From Lineus longissimus (Eukaryota; Nemertea; Pilidiophora; Heteronemertea; Lineidae), in assembly GCF_910592395.1 (NCBI RefSeq), contig NC_088323.1, positions 9,488,001-9,552,000 of the forward strand: DNA of 64,000 nucleotides, written 5' to 3'. The position numbers were made by a program, and so were the translations under genes. The notes beneath the pieces are model-generated. The model worked only from the letters and a program-made list of their open reading frames with translations. It made no database searches and was not told the origin of the DNA. This document shows positions 55,911-64,000 of the stretch, in pieces. Positions within the stretch are counted from its first letter, which is position 1. Each line of letters begins with the position of its first letter.

Positions 55911-56083
55911 GTGCGAAAGCGGATAAAGTCCCCCCGGTAGGAAGGTCCGGAGGACCTTGCTCCCTAGCGAATGGGGTCCTCCGTACACCTGGGGATAATA
56001 CAATACAATACAATACAATTTGATATTTATAACGCGCCTTTCCAGGTCGCCTTGCTCAAAGCGCGGGAAAAAAGAACCTCCTA

Positions 56084-56915
56084 CTAAATACCGTAGTGTT
56101 TTTTGAAAAGCCAGGATTTTAAAGTGGTCTTGAATGAATTGATGGTTGGGATTGATCTTATTTCAGATGGTAAATTATTCCAAAGTTTTGGGGCATCCAC
56201 GAAGAAGCTTCGGTCCCCATAACGTGATTTTGAGCGTGGGACAATGGGAAGCTCTGAGGAGGACGACCTGGTCTGACGCGCTCTGGTCTGATTATGCAGC
56301 AGACAAGAGAGATATGCGGGCGCAACACCACATCTGGCCTTGAAGCAGGTCAAGAGAATTTTAAATTGAATCCTGCACTTGACTGGGAGCCAATGTAATT
56401 CCCGAAAAGTTGGCGTGATGTGGTCGCGCTTTTTAATGCCACATATCAGTCTTGCTGCTGAGTTTTGCACTTTCTGCATTGGTGCTGTAACATCATCTGG
56501 GAGTCCATAGAGAAGACCATTGTTTACATCAAGCTTTGAAGATATAAAGGCATGTACGAGGCGCTCAGTGCTTTTACGGTCCAAGTACTTCCTGATCCGC
56601 CCAATCTTGTGCAAGCTGAAGTACGCTGCCCTACATACATTCTTAACATGTGGGAACACCATACCTCAGCTGGATACCATCAGATGCCCCACCATCCACT
56701 GAAACTGTAAATTTCCGCCCTTCTAGATATGAAGAGAACCATTGCAGCACTCGACCCTGCAGACCAAGACACTCTTGGAGACTGTCCAAAAGAATGTCGT
56801 GGTCAACAGCATCGAATGCTGCTGACATGTCCAATAAGATGAGGAGTGTTTCCTTTCCATTGTCCAGGGATGTCAAAATATCATCGGATATTTTCTGTAA
56901 CACTGTCTCAGTGCT
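56084..56915 (-). pseudogene. Older LINE reverse transcriptase, C-terminal part
   Basis: On -: STETVLQKISDDILTSLDNG, LLILLDMSAAFDAVDHDILL (first catalytic Asp), GLQGRVLQWFSSYLEGRKF, GIQLRYGVP. The frame then shifts, and the YADD-containing segment of roughly 130 residues is missing. It resumes VKNVCRAAYFSLHKIGRIRK, RLVHAFISSKLDVNNGLLYG, HITPTFRELHWLPVKCRIQF, PSEIRSIPTINSFKTTLKSW to the stop. The missing catalytic block makes it dead. Confidence 0.88.
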
Positions 56916-56919
56916 ATGG

Positions 56920-58515
56920 GATGTAGCTTAGATCCAATCCCCACCAGTCTCCTCAAGAAATGTCTGCCTCCACTATTACCAGCGCTAGTCAAGATCATTA
57001 ACTTGTCAATTAAACTTGGGCAAGTGCCACCTAGCCTAAAGGGTGCGCTTGTCACGCCGCTTTTGAAAAAGTCGAATTTGGACAAGGATGTTCTTTCAAA
57101 CTACCGCCCGGTGTCCAACCTATCGTACTTGTCAAAACTGATTGAGAGGATCGTGGTTTCACGTCTGAAGGAACATATGTCTACTCATGGGCTCTACGAC
57201 CCGAACCAATCGGGTTACCGCGAGGGTCACAGTACGGAAACGGTCCTGTTAAAGGTCGTCGACAACATTCTGTCATGCATGGACGAAGGTCATGAAGCGT
57301 TTCTAGTTCTCCTCGATATGTCAGCCGCATTTGACACTGTTGATCATGAGATCTTACTCGCCAGGCTGCATGACAGAATAGGTTTGACGTCTCAAGCCTT
57401 GAACTGGTTTGCATCATACCTTCAACAGCGACAGGTATCTGTTTCAGTAAATGGTTGTGTGTCAGATAGTGTCGAGCTGAGGTACGGTGTCCCGCAAGGC
57501 TCAGTTTTGGGGCCGATCCTGTTCACTATATACACGCTTCCCCTTGGTGACCTGATCCGTGAGAAGAGGATCACCTTTGAGATGTACGCTGATGATAATC
57601 AGCTGATGGACAGCTTTCGCTGTGGTGACAAGGGGGACGGTGCTCAGGTACTCTCTCACGTAGAGGACTGCATCAGTGACATTGGAGATTGGTTAATGGA
57701 CAATAAACTTGCTCTAAACGCACCTAAGACCGACATGGCAAACTTTGTGTCCTCCAGAAGGACTGGCTCTATTTCGTCCATTGTGGTTGACGGTCAGGAC
57801 ATTCATGAATCGGATTGTGTGAAGGACTTGGGCGTTTGGCTGGATAAAAATATGACCATGAAGAAACAGGTCTCCTCCATCTGCAGGGCAGCTAGTGCAA
57901 GCCTTTACAACATCGGTCGTGTAAGAAAGTACCTCGATCAAGCTAGCGCAGAGCGTTTGGTTTGTGCATTGGTCAGCTCCCGGTTAGATTGCAATAATGG
58001 CATTCTGCATGGTCTCCATCAAAGTACCATTGCTCCACTCCAGCGTATTCAGAACTGGGCTGCCAGGATTGTCCTCCGTCTTAGGAAATCTGCGCACATA
58101 ACCCCTGCCCTTCGGCAATTGCACTGGCTCCCTGTTAGGTCAAGGATCAAGTACAAGATCTCGCTGACTGCTTATAAGATCTATAGCGGTCTTGCACCAC
58201 AATATTTCGATGGGTTTTTGAGTGCTGCACCTGGCCGACGAGAGACGCGGTATTCTGGGCTTGATCGGGTCTCCGTCAAAAGAACCCGAACTCGGCTAGG
58301 CGACCGGAGTCTCTCGTCTTGTGCACCTGTTCTTTGGAACGCCCTCCCTGGCCACGTCAAGGCATGCCAAAATATCACCAGTTTCAAACTTCAGCTAAAG
58401 ACGTGGCTTTTTAAGAAGCACTTCTCTGAATGATGTTTTCGGTTTTGAACGGGGTGGCACCTTGATCAGGCTCATGGAAAGGCGCCGCCTATAAATGCTT
58501 TTCATTCATTCATTC
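56920..58515 (+). mobile_element. Nested, younger L2/CR1-like LINE, 5' truncated
   Basis: Inserted in opposite orientation into the reverse transcriptase of the older LINE. Joining 56915 with 58520 restores the host reading YDPNQSGYRRNH-STETVLQ. A short atgg at 56916-56919 and 58516-58519 may be the target duplication. The 3' end is an (attc)n tail. It starts within the coding region, the common 5' truncation. Confidence 0.9.
56921..58433 (+). CDS. LINE reverse transcriptase, uninterrupted 500-codon frame
   Basis: RNA-directed DNA polymerase of a non-LTR element. Blocks in order: GCSLDPIPTSLLKKCLPPLL, VLSNYRPVSNLSYLSKLIER, YDPNQSGYREGHSTETVLLK, VLLDMSAAFDTVDHEILL (Asp), LRYGVPQGSVLGPILFTIY, FEMYADDNQLM (catalytic YADD), MDNKLALNAPKTDMANF, then thumb and the C-terminal RLDCNNGILHGL, HITPALRQLHWLPVRSRIKY and FKLQLKTWLFKKHF. 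All catalytic blocks are present and there is no stop, so it is young, but the endonuclease is lost by 5' truncation. It is not autonomous here. Confidence 0.93.
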
Positions 58516-58795
58516 ATGGTTCCTCCTGTACCCAGATTGGTTTGGATCATACAACTCGTTGGACGTCATGTGGGCCTGGATGCGTGCGTTAACAATCCTC
58601 TCAACCAGTTTTGACAGGAAGGAAAGGTTTGATACGGGCCGATAATTAGACATCACATTTTTGTCAAGGGACTTAACGATGGCCGATTTCAGAGAGGATG
58701 GCACATGAGCACTGGCCAATGATTTGTTGATTATCTTAACAAACCACGATCTAGGATGGACAGGCTGTGTATTATGAATAGGAAAAGTCACCTAG
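58516..58795 (-). pseudogene. Older LINE reverse transcriptase, N-terminal part
   Basis: On -: VHPRSWFVKIINKSLASAHV, SSLKSAIVKSLDKNVMSN, YRPVSNLSFLSKLVERIV, NELYDPNQSGYRRNH, where the nested element interrupts. Continues in the fragment ending at 56084. Confidence 0.88.
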
Positions 58796-58967
58796 GGACC
58801 GTTGCGTAGAATACTTTTTTGGCGAAATATTGCGCAAAGTCCAGTAAGCCCCAGGAAACTACTCAGATGGAGAACTTATTTTCGTGGTTACCTTTACTCA
58901 GCTACGTGTGTTACATTAAATAAGAGTTTTGTTCACACACAGTTCAGTTTAAACAAAATACATTTTT
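58796..58967 (-). other. 3' flank of array gene copy 4
   Basis: Short region downstream of the copy 4 stop codon. It shares with copies 1 and 2 the pattern acattaaataaga/ttgttcacac. No clear polyadenylation signal. Confidence 0.3.
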
Positions 58968-60068
58968 TTACACAATAAATACTTTTGCGATCAACTGCTT
59001 ACTAGAACCAAATTTTGGCCAGGCGATTATTCTTTCATTCGCACCAGCAATAAGCATATAATATGAGACAAACTGGGCATCTAAGCTCATCGATAACGTA
59101 GGTCTTGCTTCTACATTTGATTTTTCAAGGCATGGCCCAAAGTTTAACATAAAAATATATTTAGCGTTTTTCTTAGAAAACTTGTATTTCTCTGTGGGGT
59201 TATTTAAAACGGTGTTGGTGACAATCTTCGACCGATACACCTCAACGACAACGTTATAAGATCCTAGCAGAGACACAATTGGAGAGTCTCCCAATTTTTT
59301 GAAGAAATTATCGCGAAAGATAATCGACGTGGATGTATTATGCTCGTACGGTTTTTCTAAGATAGTGATGGAGTGTGTTGTGGTTGATGATTTAAAGAGA
59401 TTACCATTTATATCACATTTGATATCATCTAACATTATGTTATCCATATTAAGGGATTTACCTCTGTCATCTACAGACATGAGAGAGTAACGCCTCCCTT
59501 TTAGGCTTTTAACATACTGAAGTTTAAGAACGAACCCTGCGTTTACTATTTTATACCAATCTAACCAAGATATAGACAGGACTTTTTCCCTGTTCTTGTG
59601 CTTCTGAAATTTGCATCGAAAGGTCAACTCCAAGAAAACATTTTCACCGCTTGAAACCATTTTGAAATATTCGAACCTCGAATGTTTCGGACCGATCCTT
59701 TTCTTAAGTTCAGCATACGGTAGAATCAACTCTCGGCAATTACCTTTTCCATTCAAATCCATTTGAAATGCTCGAAATTTTTCATAAACTGATTTCCTTC
59801 CATGAGGAGTCCTTACACCTATGACATCATCGCCATATTCGCCAGCAATGTATGTAAGTTCGTTAGAATGAAAACGAGATATCATTTTAAAATCTCCGCT
59901 TCTATCATCTTGGCTGAAGACATAGACGTTACGGTGAGGACACAAGGAGTAATGAAAAAGAGCCACTGTGATTATGACCCTTAACTTCGTGTGGTAAAAT
60001 ACCGATTCCGTCCACGGTGGGAACTGACCATATATCCTTATATCACGGTACGACCGATATTTGCCCCT
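58968..60068 (-). CDS. Array gene copy 4, exon 2: large unassigned domain, intact
   Basis: 366 codons open to the shared stop, with the acceptor gctagcag-like before AGG GGC AAA TAT. Motifs YRSYRD, PHRNVYVFSQDDRSGDFKM, ELTYIAGEYGDD, ELILPYAELKKRIGP, FEYFKMVSSG (Cys to Ser), SISWLDWYKIVN and GANERIIAWPKFG. Divergence from copy 1 is concentrated in the second half. Function not recognised. Confidence 0.78.
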   Translation of the reverse strand, partial: RGKYRSYRDIRIYGQFPPWTESVFYHTKLRVIITVALFHYSLCPHRNVYVFSQDDRSGDFKMISRFHSNELTYIAGEYGDDVIGVRTPHGRKSVYEKFRAFQMDLNGKGNCRELILPYAELKKRIGPKHSRFEYFKMVSSGENVFLELTFRCKFQKHKNREKVLSISWLDWYKIVNAGFVLKLQYVKSLKGRRYSLMSVDDRGKSLNMDNIMLDDIKCDINGNLFKSSTTTHSITILEKPYEHNTSTSIIFRDNFFKKLGDSPIVSLLGSYNVVVEVYRSKIVTNTVLNNPTEKYKFSKKNAKYIFMLNFGPCLEKSNVEARPTLSMSLDAQFVSYYMLIAGANERIIAWPKFGSSKQLIAKVFIV

Positions 60069-60997
60069 CTGCTAGTTTGACGTTTTGGTTGAAAGTTAAG
60101 GCATAACATTTTCAGAATATAAAGGATTAATACGCGCAAGTTACATGTAACACATACATGTAGGAGATGGAAGGCTGCTGCTCTCTAGCACTTTATTAGA
60201 CAAACGTCATAAGTTATGCACGCATCTTGATTATATTAACCCACTATTAACGTATAATGCCCCTTTGAGATGCCCTGTGTATTATTGATGTTGTGCTCTA
60301 TACTGACTCCCATCGCAACGGACATGGCAATTCAGCTTTATGTTCGAAAACTCCGGAATTTGGGGTATCCTTACGGAGGCAATATTTATAGCCAGACTCT
60401 TAAAATCCATGTGCCTCCCTGTAAGATCTCGTAATATTTTGAATGGAAGGAAAACGCATTTCAGAGCTTCTCGTTGTCAAATTCCTGGGGGAGGGCTATT
60501 AGGCCCCTGTTTCAAATTCAAATTCAAATTCAAAAGTATGTATGGAATTCAAAAGTTATTTTGTGCAGGTACACGTAAATATCACTTTGGAATGATTACC
60601 GACAATTCAGTTGAGTCGAAGTTATCACCAGACGACTGAAATTCAACCTCAAAGTTGAAGTGTACGTTCAATTTAAGACGTGAATTTGAGCGAGAATTGT
60701 TTTTTTTCCAAAAGCGACATTCATGAAATTGGTAAAAAAGTTGCATAGTTTTTTTTCCAGTTCGATTTCAAATATCGTTCAACATTTAGTGCACACGATC
60801 CATCGTCGAGTCGAGCATATTCCTCAACTCCAATGGTACTCTTGATGGTTTTATTACCTCGAGGAATAGTGTTGATAGTTTCATGCCATTTTGTGTATTT
60901 CATATGCAACGTATTGGCCAAGTGTATGAGACATAGGTCACACGATCGCCGAAGAAAATTCTAACAATGATGATATGAAAACTGAAATATTGGCTAC
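60069..60997 (-). other. Intron of array gene copy 4, shortened
   Basis: Collinear with other introns, but about 1 kb is missing between ctcgtaatattt (60440) and gaatggaaggaaaacgc, so that only the inner part of the hAT-type MITE remains. A four-fold aaattc microsatellite lies at 60511-60535. Borders are phase 0. Confidence 0.6.
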
Positions 60998-61273
60998 CTG
61001 CTTTTTCCAAAGCTGATGTCTTGTTTTCCGGTCACGGCAATTCCAGCCCTTGGTAGCAGCATCTGTGTGAAGATGACAAGTTCCCGTTTGAACATCGCCA
61101 TCATGGCCGTTTACGTAGGTGGTGGAAAAGGCAACACACCTCTGAGTATTTGAGCATGCTACGCCACATCGAAGAATGGACTGAACTCGTAAGATGGCAT
61201 TATCGGTTCCGCTAATATGCATTGTCATGAAATGGAATGAGGAAAATACTAAACTTGCTGAAGCTATGTCCAT
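60998..61273 (-). CDS. Array gene copy 4, exon 1: PAN/apple-like domain, intact
   Basis: 92 codons from the ATG at 61273 (MDIASASLVFSSFHFMTM). The upstream ATG used by copies 0-2 is GTT here, which favours the ATG-GAC start for the whole family. A four-codon in-frame deletion removes NLTY before AILRVQSILRCGVACS. Cysteines QRCVAFST, TCHLH and GWNC are kept. Phase-0 donor gcag then gtagcc. Confidence 0.72.
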
Positions 61274-61990
61274 GTTGGTCAGAACGTGCAATAATCCCTA
61301 TTAGTCATGAATTGTATTCACACGGTCTACGACCTGCTTTCTTGAGATATTGATGGTGTCATTGCAAATGATCTACAGACAAATCTTTCCGAGCAAACAT
61401 TTAAAGAAAATTGCATGATTGCTATATAGAATGTAATTATGTATAGAATCTCTATATGTTTTGAAAATGATCCTTGATTTTTTATGAAGAATTCATACAT
61501 AGATTTTCAGCGGATTTAGCAGATATATTCTACGGTACTTTAGCTTAACGTTTTAAATCATACATGAAAAACCTTCATGTAGCGCACCTTTTATAATTCC
61601 ATTTAAAATTGATGAAATTCTAGATAGAAATTTCCATGACGATTTGTATTCATTGTTATCGTTTTTCTTGAGAAAGGCAACGGGTTTCTCCATTGATTTT
61701 CTTTCGAAAAATATTTAGCCAGTGACTCTTTCGTAACATTCGCAAATACACGATACTGTCACATTACTGACATATCAAGCCTAGATAGCATTATAGCACG
61801 CATCCATTCTATAAACGTTCTGTTGCTACCATCCAATGAATCCGATCAAGGTACCGAAAGTCCGCCACACGTTAACTTGCTAGATTTATACTCGGGCGTT
61901 ATCAACTCGAAATGGAGACCCCTGATGTGAGTCGTCCTTCCATTAACCAAAATTCCTTCTCGGCGACAAGTGGACCTTAAGGGAATATAT
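61274..61990 (-). promoter_or_regulatory. 5' flank of copy 4
   Basis: The first ~110 bases are shared by all copies; 61440-61720 is similar to the 5' flank of copy 0 (11980-12310) in inverted orientation and lacks the TGACGT-rich MITE seen there. Further on, a piece of Y-type flank shared with 40840-40980 (ttaacttgctagattta, aaatggagacccctgatg). Promoter role is inferred from conservation only. Confidence 0.35.
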
Positions 61991-62135
61991 CATAATTGGC
62001 GAACCCCATCGCGTCATTTCATGAAAGTTATCAAGACACGCGTATACATGTTGTATTTCGGTAACGGATTTATAAGGATTTAATCGGCAAGTGACATTTT
62101 AAATACATTGGTATCACAAAGAGCCTCCTTGCCTG

Positions 62136-62412
62136 GAATGAAATGCAGCATTTGCATGCCACGAGCGTATATCTCAAATGCATTTCTGTAAAAATTATAT
62201 ACGCAGATCTGCAGGCAGTTGTAACCCTAAACTTTCGACGGCCAAATGGCGGACCCACAAACGGAACCGAAGTAAGTTCGTGGAACCACATGTTATTCAC
62301 AACAAATATCGAAGGTAAGAAGTACACCATCCGTTTACCATGCGAAAAAATAATTAGGCATATCGCGCTTCGTTTAGACAACATTTTGCCGCCAAAAGTA
62401 AATCAACGTTAA
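62136..62412 (+). CDS. F-type-lectin-like segment, copy 4 (open)
   Basis: About 90 codons open on +: ATSVYLKCISVKIIYADLQA, VVTLNFRRPNGGPTNGTE, SSWNHMLFTTNIEGKKYT, IRLPCEKIIRHIALRLDNIL, then PPK and gtaaat, a possible donor. It looks like an exon, not a whole gene; no start or partner exon found. F-type lectins bind fucose and carry a Cys before a RYV-I-L strand; here PCEKIIRHIALRL is the best resemblance. The residues that bind the sugar (His, Arg, Arg) cannot be placed, so the call is tentative. Confidence 0.4.
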
Positions 62413-62754
62413 AGTAACTGGTGACGTCATCGTCTACTGGGGAAGCCGTTGGGCAAATTGCCCGGCGAGCGTACAAGAGCGAGATGGAAAATCGGAAGAA
62501 ATTAGTGATATCACAAAATTTTAGTTACTCTAGATAGTAGGTATTTTAGAATTGAAAACCAACGCGGCTTTAGACGGAATTTTAGAAGCACTCCCCTCGG
62601 GTCCAATTCATAAGGAGTTAGCCTCTTTCCTGATCTACGCCTCTAATGCCGGCGCTTCGTTGATGTGGCTTTGTTGGCGGGTGAAAGGCCGACTTGATGT
62701 CGGAAACAATATTTTGCCCCCACAACATTAGAGCTATATCCGCTACAATGCAGC

Positions 62755-63395
62755 GGTCAATTACAACTCTGAACCCCCCATTTCAGGGGTCGACACTGAT
62801 GCGACGCCGCATCTGCGTCGCATCCTGAGGTTTCCAAAAAATCCCTAGCGTTGAATTCCTGACGAACTGAGTAAAAATCAGCGTCGAATTTCGTCGAGTG
62901 TCTGAAAATGACAAAGATGATCTTTGGTGAATTCCTGCGTACGGGACCGCCGAACATGCCGAAAGATCGTCGCATGGCTGGTGACCGCGGTCAGTCATCA
63001 CCCATGCATGTTTTCCCAGCCTCGAATTCATTTAAGCATCATCATGGCAGCGCACTTCAATAATTTACAAATCACATGAGAATTTAGGGGAGAACAGCTT
63101 GGTACTATTATCCAGTTTCTTCTTTCCGTCAATTTTCTTACATCTGCAGCCATCATTTTTGGGGAAGAGGGTTGAGAATTTAAGGAGGCGCTGTTCAGTT
63201 GATTTGCACAAACCAGCCAACCCTTACCCAGATATGGGAACAAGTCTATTCATAATAGATTTCGTACCTAAAAATGTGAATTTGTGTGGCATTCCTGACG
63301 TTCACTGTTCTGACAAGTGAAAAGCAGGTGATGCTCTGAAGCTCCAAAAAAGAAGAAGCAGTGAATTCCTGGAGCAAGGATCTTGTGCTCTGGGT
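62755..63395. other. Unshared insert in Y4, unassigned
   Basis: Absent from Y0 and Y2 at the same place. It includes a short palindrome gatgcgacgc...gcgtcgcatc (62799-62825) and several gaattcctg words. No transposon ends or protein frame recognised. Confidence 0.45.
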
Positions 63396-63635
63396 GATAA
63401 ACTGTCGTTTTAGTCACCTTTCGGATCTGCCGTCTCTTATCGTTCTGCTGTGGCACAAACATCCATAGATCGCGATGACATAATTCTGCGCGCGGTTCTA
63501 ACAAGACAGCGTTTAATCAATAACAATACAACTACAATGTAGCTTCAATAATTTGCTGAGATTGATTTAAAGAAAACAATGCATGATCGAATTGTGCTTA
63601 TTTTGACATCGATTGCTTTTAGTCTCTGCGACATG

Positions 63636-63863
63636 TACGGTGGCCCGTATATGCCATATGTCTTTTTAATAATTTAGTTTGGATTTTTTCCCTCGAATTA
63701 CCACCGCGGTGACAATAATTACCACCGCGGTGACAATAATTACCATCGCGGTGACAATGATTACCACCGCGGTCACTGCGGTGGTAATTATTGTCACCGC
63801 GGTGTTAATTATTGTCACCGCGGTGGTAATTAAAAAAACATATGGCATATACGGGCCACCGTA
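63636..63863. mobile_element. Fold-back MITE, family tacggtggcccgt, copy 2
   Basis: 228 bp, inverted ends tacggtggcccgtatatgcc and complement, flanked by exact 6-bp direct repeats gacatg (63630-63635 and 63864-63869). The inside is a series of ccaccgcggtgacaataatt units that fold on themselves. Y2 shows one uninterrupted hexamer (gatatg) at this place. Long frames on both strands through it are translated repeat, not genes. Confidence 0.9.
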
Positions 63864-64000
63864 GACATGAGATCATGATTACATGCGACAACAATTGCTC
63901 GTTCATGGTGTTCATCAAAGGTAACTGCGACAAGAATCAGTTATCGCTGCTCTCCGATTCTGGGCCAACATCCATAATCAGTGTCCGATTACAGTGCAGG

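Larger units (their letters stand above)
55975..58795 (-). mobile_element. Older L2/CR1-like LINE, interrupted by a second LINE
   Basis: On - the 3' end has a (ttgta)n-type tail (plus strand atacaatacaatacaat at 55997-56020). It is 5' truncated. The reverse transcriptase is split by the nested LINE at 56916-58519 and has lost the stretch between GVP and the thumb. Confidence 0.85.
62460..64000. repeat. Y block, copy Y4, cut by the window end
   Basis: Begins with cccggcgagcg and ggtattttagaattg (62542). The frame GILELKT...VGNN that is open in Y0 is also open here, ending at the same stop (20500, 62731). An unshared insert of about 640 bp occupies about 62755-63395. The MITE at 63636 is a second insertion. 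Confidence 0.7.

Noticed and set aside
62070-62384. 104-codon frame on - opposite the lectin-like segment
   Set aside because: The third-position pattern of differences between copies supports the + strand, so the - frame is taken as its shadow.
63666-63864. Frames of TTAVTII-type repeats on both strands
   Set aside because: They are translations of the ccaccgcggtgacaataatt repeat in a MITE.
1-64000. CRISPR arrays, tRNA or rRNA genes, bacterial operons
   Set aside because: No regularly spaced identical repeats, no cloverleaf-like sequence and no rRNA words seen on reading; gene structure is eukaryotic.

Overview
This is nuclear DNA of an animal, most probably a marine invertebrate (deuterostome or lophotrochozoan; I cannot place it further). 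It is AT-rich, holds exons with GT/AG borders, and is packed with transposons of animal type: a PIF/Harbinger element with its Myb-like partner gene, Ty3/Gypsy, pogo/Tigger, hAT-type MITEs, L2/CR1-like and I-like LINEs. I see no tRNA, rRNA, CRISPR array, operon or bacterial signal, and no conserved housekeeping gene.

The core of the window is an array of five copies of one two-exon gene that I do not recognise. Exon 1 (about 100 codons) encodes a PAN/apple-like cysteine domain. Exon 2 (366-368 codons) encodes a large domain I cannot assign. Both exon borders are phase 0, so they can be spliced directly into one protein of about 460 residues. Copy 0 (12.6-15.7 kb) is on the + strand. Copies 1 (26.7-23.2 kb), 2 (40.6-37.2 kb), 3 (49.8-46.7 kb) and 4 (61.3-59.0 kb) are on the - strand. 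Copies 0, 1 and 4 are open; copy 2 has one nonsense codon; copy 3 is a truncated, frameshifted pseudogene. Each copy sits in a larger duplicated unit whose other part (called the Y block here) recurs at 19.7-23.0, 32.6-37.0, 41.4-46.7, 53.0-55.9 and 62.5-64.0 kb, and inverted at about 18.2-18.7 kb. Copy 0 plus the inverted Y piece therefore forms a large inverted duplication facing copy 1. In units 1, 2 and 4 a short + strand coding-like segment lies upstream of and divergent from the PAN gene; it resembles the end of an F-type-lectin/galactose-binding domain.

Layout: 0-3 kb, AT-rich repeats and a fold-back MITE; 4.1-8.0 kb, Harbinger inserted in a Gypsy element (4.0-9.5 kb); 9.5-12.3 kb, intergenic with short repeats; 12.3-15.7 kb, gene copy 0; 15.8-17.7 kb, I-like LINE with target-site duplication; 18-23 kb, Y sequences; 23-27 kb, copy 1; 27.5-29.8 kb, LINE fragment; 30-32 kb, inverted repeats; 32-37 kb, lectin-like segment and Y; 37-41 kb, copy 2; 41-46.7 kb, lectin-like segment and Y containing a complete pogo element; 46.7-50 kb, copy 3; 50.0-52.5 kb, unclassified DNA transposon; 53-56 kb, Y; 56-58.8 kb, an L2-like LINE nested in an older L2-like LINE; 58.9-61.4 kb, copy 4; 62-64 kb, lectin-like segment, Y and a second copy of the fold-back MITE. 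Because the units are paralogous, several insertions can be checked inside this window against an empty site in another unit.
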